34,069 bases of DNA from a virus, in IMG/VR virus record IMGVR_UViG_3300046722_000215, positions 1 through 34,069 of that record, one strand, 5' to 3'. Shown here one piece after another: positions 31,089 through 34,069 of this stretch. A model generated the notes under the pieces. That model did not search any database and was not told where the DNA came from. It saw nothing but the letters and a program-made list of their open reading frames with translations. Position 1 is the stretch's first letter; each line of letters opens with the position of its first letter. The translations under genes were made by a program, and so were the position numbers.

Positions 31089-31946
31089 ATGTCTTGGCGC
31101 GCGAGCGGGTATGTTAAAGAACTGCAGGAGTGTCCTAACGGTGAACTGATTTCCTGTCACGAGAAATGTGTGGCGTTTGTGCTGGCCGACTCGCATCAAG
31201 ATAAGACGGGACTCTATACGTATCCGAGTCTCGAAACAATTGCGCGGGATGCGCGTGTTGATACGCGCACCTGCCGGCGGCTGCTCGCCGCCCTAGAGCG
31301 AAAAGGCATCATCGAACGCATACAACCGGAGCACTACGGGCGTGGCCTGCTCACGTTTTACAGCTTTCCAGCGCTCGATCAGGCGCGGGAAATTAACGGC
31401 CAAGTGCATATAAAAGGGGGGCAAGGTGCCCGCCTTTTTTTTGCGAAAAGGGGGGCAAAAGGGGGGCAGAAGGGGGACAAAACGGTACCGCACACTAAAG
31501 GTAGAATAGTAACAGGAACTAAAAAGCAAAAGATTCCCCCCTATAATCCCCCCGTTGTCACGGGGGGATGTTCGAAACCAAGCGTGTCGACGCGTGGTTT
31601 GTTTGACGACGAGCCGACGCCGGCCGGCAATGGGCCGCCGGGCGAGGCGCGGGCGGCCATCGAGCGGGCCATCGAGCAGACGATGAGCGGTTGTAGTTGG
31701 ACGAAAAAACGCCTGCGCGAAAAACTGCGCGCCGTGATTCGGCTCGAGTGCGACAAAGGCCAGGCCGCGGCCACAACCGCGCTCGCAATCATGGCGGCGT
31801 GGAAATGTCAGGCCGAGAATGCTCGGTTATTGCGCGGTACGTTCGGGCCGGCGAATTTTCTCGAGCTCGGAATTTGGAAAGATTCGAATTTGCTGCTATG
31901 GGACCACGCCCGCGTAGAGATGAACCGCGGCGGGGCGCATCTATGA
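31089..31946 (+). CDS. Replication initiator-like winged-helix protein
   Basis: The 285-residue protein has an N-terminal winged helix-turn-helix (about 15-95; CVAFVLADSHQDKTGLYTYP, LETIARDARVDTRTCRRLL, KGIIERIQPEHYGRG) like phage replication organisers. A low-complexity linker (about 108-160) is encoded by the G-run repeats described below, followed by a helical C-terminal domain (AIERAIEQTMSGCSWTKKRLREKLRAVIRLE) that could recruit a helicase or loader. This N-domain / origin-linker / C-domain plan resembles lambda O. No separate helicase gene was found. It overlaps the next ATG. Confidence 0.68.
   Translation: MSWRASGYVKELQECPNGELISCHEKCVAFVLADSHQDKTGLYTYPSLETIARDARVDTRTCRRLLAALERKGIIERIQPEHYGRGLLTFYSFPALDQAREINGQVHIKGGQGARLFFAKRGAKGGQKGDKTVPHTKGRIVTGTKKQKIPPYNPPVVTGGCSKPSVSTRGLFDDEPTPAGNGPPGEARAAIERAIEQTMSGCSWTKKRLREKLRAVIRLECDKGQAAATTALAIMAAWKCQAENARLLRGTFGPANFLELGIWKDSNLLLWDHARVEMNRGGAHL
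31412..31442 (+). terminator. Terminator-like hairpin inside the initiator gene
   Basis: AAAAGGGGGGC at 31412-31422 pairs with GCCCGCCTTTT (about 31428-31438) with one G-G mismatch and a five-base loop, followed by further Ts. It has the form of an intrinsic terminator but lies in coding sequence, so it may attenuate initiator transcription or be part of the origin. Confidence 0.4.
31412..31567. other. Candidate replication origin with iterons and G/C-run hairpin
   Basis: Within the initiator gene, AAAAGGGGGGC-type units start at 31412, 31446, 31457 and 31468; the last three are tandem with an 11-base period and the fourth is AGAAGGGGGAC. An A-rich stretch follows (31490-31534), then CCCCCCGT (31548-31555) and ACGGGGGG (31560-31567), a perfect 8-bp stem with a four-base loop. 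The iterons, AT-rich spacer and hairpin are in the order expected of an origin. Confidence 0.6.
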
Positions 31947-32257
31947 ACGTGCGGCGTCGCAGTGAGCGCGAGCAGCGCTTTAATTTCGCGCTCGGTCAAG
32001 CGATTGCGCAGGCCAGGAAAAGGCTCGGCATCAGCGGCGTTCAACTGGCGAGTTATCTCGAAATTTCTCAGAACAGTCTTTACGGAATCGAGCTCGGCCG
32101 CCGATGCTCGTTTTTTCTGGTTGTGGAAATTGCGAAAACACTCGGTATAAACCTGGCCGAGCTCATGCCTGATGTGAGTTTATTTTCTTCGTCGTTCCGC
32201 TCTAATCAGAAAAATGACAAAACACTAGGCGCGCACGGCGAACGTGCGGTAGGCTGA
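31943..32257 (+). CDS. Cro/CI-type helix-turn-helix regulator
   Basis: The 104-residue protein has an XRE-type domain at about 15-75: ALGQAIAQARKRLGISGVQL, ASYLEISQNSLYGIELGRRC, FFLVVEIAKTLGINLAELMP. The C-terminal 25 residues are polar. It has no protease-like cleavage domain, so it resembles Cro or a short repressor rather than a full lambda CI. It starts at an ATG overlapping the initiator stop. Confidence 0.82.
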   Translation: MNVRRRSEREQRFNFALGQAIAQARKRLGISGVQLASYLEISQNSLYGIELGRRCSFFLVVEIAKTLGINLAELMPDVSLFSSSFRSNQKNDKTLGAHGERAVG

Positions 32258-32331
32258 GAAACGAATTTTTAATCTTCTCAAAGTTTTGTTGAGCGGTATG
32301 CTTCCCGTTCGAAGCAGGAGTGCAAAAAGAG

Positions 32332-32778
32332 ATGCAGCGTCGCGTCTACAACGAGGCCGGAGAGAGTGAGCTCAAGACGTATTATTTGTGGGGCTCAGAC
32401 GAGGGCGGTTGGCGCGTGATTCGGCGCGTGCGCCGGCTCGAGACCGGCCGCCGGCAATGCGAGCGCGGCGCCTGGCGCGAACAGTTCAACGAGGAAAGCG
32501 GCGAGCTCATCGGATGGCGCCTGGTTTCGCCCGAAGAGATGACAGGCGACCAGGCGATGCAAACCGCGGCCGGCTCAACGGCTGCCATTGTCGCGGCCGA
32601 GATGGAAACAAATGCAGGTCTGCGTGGCCGTTCGTATACGGCGCGTTTGAGTGAAGATGAACGACTCGAGCGCCAGGCGCCTGAGGATTTCATCGAGCGC
32701 ACGACGGCAAAGGTTCGCGTATGGCCGGATGTGCATGGGGCGCCCGGCGATATTCTGCGCGCCTGGCCGCGTACGTAA
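32332..32778 (+). CDS. Hypothetical protein before a terminator
   Basis: The 148-residue protein contains YYLWGSDEGGWRVIRRVRRL and a mixed C-terminal part; I do not recognise it. A GCAGGAG lies about 12 bases before ATG 32332, and a GTG at 32320 is an alternative. The 74-base gap before it is AT-richer. It is the last gene before a clear terminator. Confidence 0.6.
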   Translation: MQRRVYNEAGESELKTYYLWGSDEGGWRVIRRVRRLETGRRQCERGAWREQFNEESGELIGWRLVSPEEMTGDQAMQTAAGSTAAIVAAEMETNAGLRGRSYTARLSEDERLERQAPEDFIERTTAKVRVWPDVHGAPGDILRAWPRT

Positions 32779-32799
32779 GAACGTTTTAGCGATGCATCG

Positions 32800-32828
32800 A
32801 GGCCTGCAACCTGCAGGCCTTTATTTTT
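32800..32828 (+). terminator. Intrinsic terminator
   Basis: AGGCCTGCA (32800-32808), loop ACC, TGCAGGCCT (32812-32820) and then TTATTTTT: a perfect 9-bp stem with a short loop and T tract, ending the early operon's 32332 gene. Confidence 0.88.
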
Positions 32829-32843
32829 GAAACGGGGGAAATC

Positions 32844-33251
32844 ATGGCGAGCGAGACTTTCGAAGTGACGTTGACCGATGAGCAATTAGAAGCGGCGCGC
32901 GCATCAGCGGCGGCACGCGGCGTGAGCTTGCACCCTGTTGGGTCAATGAATCGCGATTTAGTCACAGTGAATTACACCATTACAAGCGATGGCGACGGCT
33001 CGCTAAAGAATCCCCCAGACGCTGGAAATAACGTTGTGGCGGTGACAATTCTGCATCGGCCGTTTTACGTGCCCTTCGATACGGTGCAAACGCTTCTTAC
33101 GGAATTTCTGATGAATCCACCATTGCCGGCCGGCGACTCGGTGCCGAAAGAATTGCACCAGGCGGCCGAGCGGGCGCCGCACGCCGAGACGGCCGAGGCG
33201 GCGCCGCATGGGCTACACAGTGAGACGAGCCGGCGCCCTGGCCGGCGCTAG
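32844..33251 (+). CDS. Hypothetical protein upstream of HNH gene
   Basis: The 135-residue protein begins ASETFEVTLTDEQLEAARAS, a helix pattern like short DNA-binding or adaptor proteins, with a beta core (DLVTVNYTITSDGDG, VVAVTILHRPFYVPFD) and a polar, Glu/Ala/His-rich end. No family recognised. CGGGGGAAATC precedes ATG 32844. It overlaps the HNH GTG by one base and follows the terminator by 15 bases, so a promoter would have to lie within the terminator region. Confidence 0.6.
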   Translation: MASETFEVTLTDEQLEAARASAAARGVSLHPVGSMNRDLVTVNYTITSDGDGSLKNPPDAGNNVVAVTILHRPFYVPFDTVQTLLTEFLMNPPLPAGDSVPKELHQAAERAPHAETAEAAPHGLHSETSRRPGRR

Positions 33252-33628
33252 TGAGTAAGCATCCATGCCCGCGTTGCTCTCGCGTCCTAGTGACTGAGGG
33301 TTATTGCCAGGCCTGCAGGCCGGCGAGCTCGAGCGCAATCAATGAGCGCGAACGGGGGAGCGCAAGCGCGCGCGGCTATGGTGCCGCCTGGGTGCGGGCA
33401 CGGCGTAATTATCTTTCAGTACACGTGCTTTGCGTCGATACGTACAAACGCCATGCGGGCGTGATTGTGCCGGCAAGCGACGTCGATCACATCATTGCAG
33501 TACGCGGGCCGGATGACCCGCGGTTTTGGGATGTGTCCAACTGGCAGGCGCTTTGTCATGCCTGCCATGCCTATAAAACGGCGCGCGTTGATGGCGGCCT
33601 GGGGCGATTGAAGGGCGGTGAATCGTGA
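33251..33628 (+). CDS. HNH endonuclease, packaging-associated type
   Basis: The 125-residue protein has an N-terminal zinc knuckle (C6, C9, C19, C22) and an HNH motif: DVDHI (D79, H80), NWQALC (N97), CHACHAYKT (C102, C105, H106). HNH proteins next to terminase genes are known to help packaging in many siphophages. It lies near the right end of the window; on a circular map it is a few genes from the small terminase at the left end. It starts with a GTG overlapping the previous stop by one base and ends with a GTGA overlap. Confidence 0.9.
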   Translation: MSKHPCPRCSRVLVTEGYCQACRPASSSAINERERGSASARGYGAAWVRARRNYLSVHVLCVDTYKRHAGVIVPASDVDHIIAVRGPDDPRFWDVSNWQALCHACHAYKTARVDGGLGRLKGGES

Positions 33629-33777
33629 GTATCTGGATTGCGTGTATGGTTTGCCTGGTCGGCCTGGTTGTGTATGCCTTGAGCAACAACGGCAAAGTGC
33701 AGGCGCTCGCGTTGCACACGTATTGGGTCGGCTTGTTGGTGTTCCTGTTGCGGTGGGCGGGCGCCATGCCGCATTAG
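33625..33777 (+). CDS. 50-residue two-helix membrane protein
   Basis: A GTG overlapping the HNH stop starts a 50-residue protein with two membrane helices (SIWIACMVCLVGLVVYALS and WVGLLVFLLRWAG) joined by a short NNGKVQALALHTY loop. Similar small two-helix proteins with an NxKVxxL loop recur in phage genomes, in my memory. A small holin or membrane factor is possible. Confidence 0.6.
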   Translation: MSIWIACMVCLVGLVVYALSNNGKVQALALHTYWVGLLVFLLRWAGAMPH

Positions 33778-33789
33778 GCCGGACCTGAA

Positions 33790-33867
33790 ATGCAACTGAG
33801 TCTCGCGGTGTTGCTTGTGGTTGCGGCTGCCTTATTGAGTGCTTTGTTATGTCGAAAGGGCCGCGAT
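33790..33867 (+). CDS. Possible 25-residue membrane peptide
   Basis: ATG 33790 opens a 25-residue frame, MQLSLAVLLVVAALLSALLC plus a short basic end: a single hydrophobic helix with a lipobox-like LSALLC. GGACCTG upstream is a weak ribosome site. It could be a tiny spanin-like lipoprotein, but the evidence is slim. Confidence 0.35.
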
Positions 33868-34064
33868 TGATAAGGCGGCGAAGCCCCGCGCTAGGCAGGG
33901 CTGATTGGGAATTGGAATACTCATTTTGTCGCTTTGTCAGGTTGTGGTTGACACGATGGCATTTACCTCAATACCCTGCGCTCGAATCAGTCCACGCTCG
34001 ATTAGCGAGGGAGAATGAGCGACGCGGCGGCGCAGTTGGCGGAGGCGCTGGTGCGGATGCATGA
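33849..34064 (+). CDS. Hypothetical basic protein at the right end
   Basis: The frame encodes 71 residues with WELEYSFCRFVRLWLTRWHLP and ESVHARLARENERR; the first 55 look protein-like. It overlaps the 33790 peptide by 19 bases and the 34015 start by 50. The final Gly/Ala-rich stretch is probably fortuitous or overlapping. Confidence is limited because it overlaps on both sides. Confidence 0.4.
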   Translation: MSKGPRLIRRRSPALGRADWELEYSFCRFVRLWLTRWHLPQYPALESVHARLARENERRGGAVGGGAGADA

Positions 34065-34069
34065 GCAGG
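34015..34069 (+). CDS. Start of a gene cut by the window end
   Basis: ATG 34015 follows GAGGGAG at a good distance and opens MSDAAAQLAEALVRMHEQ, running off the window. Only 18 residues are visible, apparently helical. It would continue toward the small terminase if the map is circular. Confidence 0.5.
   Translation, partial: MSDAAAQLAEALVRMHEQ

Overview
The window is almost certainly a near-complete genome of a temperate, tailed double-stranded DNA phage with siphovirus architecture (HK97-type head, long non-contractile tail), not a bacterial chromosome segment. It is GC-rich, with dense genes nearly all on the + strand, many ATGA/GTGA stop-start overlaps and clear Shine-Dalgarno sites. The host is probably a soil Acidobacteriota (Terriglobia-like). 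That is an inference from the integrase, which has a cysteine-rich insert after a GLNCG motif, a style I associate with acidobacterial integrases, and from the general composition. The first 20 bases are an Illumina adapter, not phage DNA.

Layout. (1) 162-9981, head and neck/tail-tube module: small and large terminase, portal, prohead protease, major capsid protein, connector, head closure, tail terminator, tail tube, two overlapping tail-assembly chaperones joined by a candidate -1 frameshift site, and an HK97 gp10-like neck protein that sits unusually late. (2) 10011-10765, small membrane and zinc-ribbon proteins, closed by a strong terminator. (3) 10841-22313, tail shaft and tip: tape measure, distal tail protein, hub-like protein, NlpC/P60-type peptidase, large central hub, then a 1259-residue receptor-binding fibre. 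The fibre has a signal-peptide-like start, a collagen-like stalk, a lower-GC transplanted middle containing an SGNH-hydrolase-like domain, and a short GC-rich C-terminal domain. (4) 22319-25780, accessory region: a minus-strand ribbon-helix-helix regulator, Cys-rich proteins and a tandem triplicate of paralogous genes, two of them preceded by the same hairpin leader. (5) 25780-27753, lysogeny module: excisionase-like protein, convergent tyrosine integrase and a low-GC segment flanked by paired direct repeats that looks like attP. (6) 27754-34069, early/replication region: many small proteins, a winged-helix initiator-like gene with an iteron-and-hairpin origin candidate inside it, a Cro/CI-like HTH protein and an HNH nuclease.

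The HNH gene at one end and the terminase genes at the other would be neighbours on a circular map. The window therefore seems to be opened near the packaging (cos/pac) site. I saw no recognisable endolysin, DNA polymerase, CI-type repressor with a cleavage domain, tRNA or CRISPR array. The most interesting structures are the candidate origin in the initiator gene, the mosaic fibre, the triplicated family with conserved hairpin leaders, the attP-like repeat pairs and the chaperone slippery heptamer.
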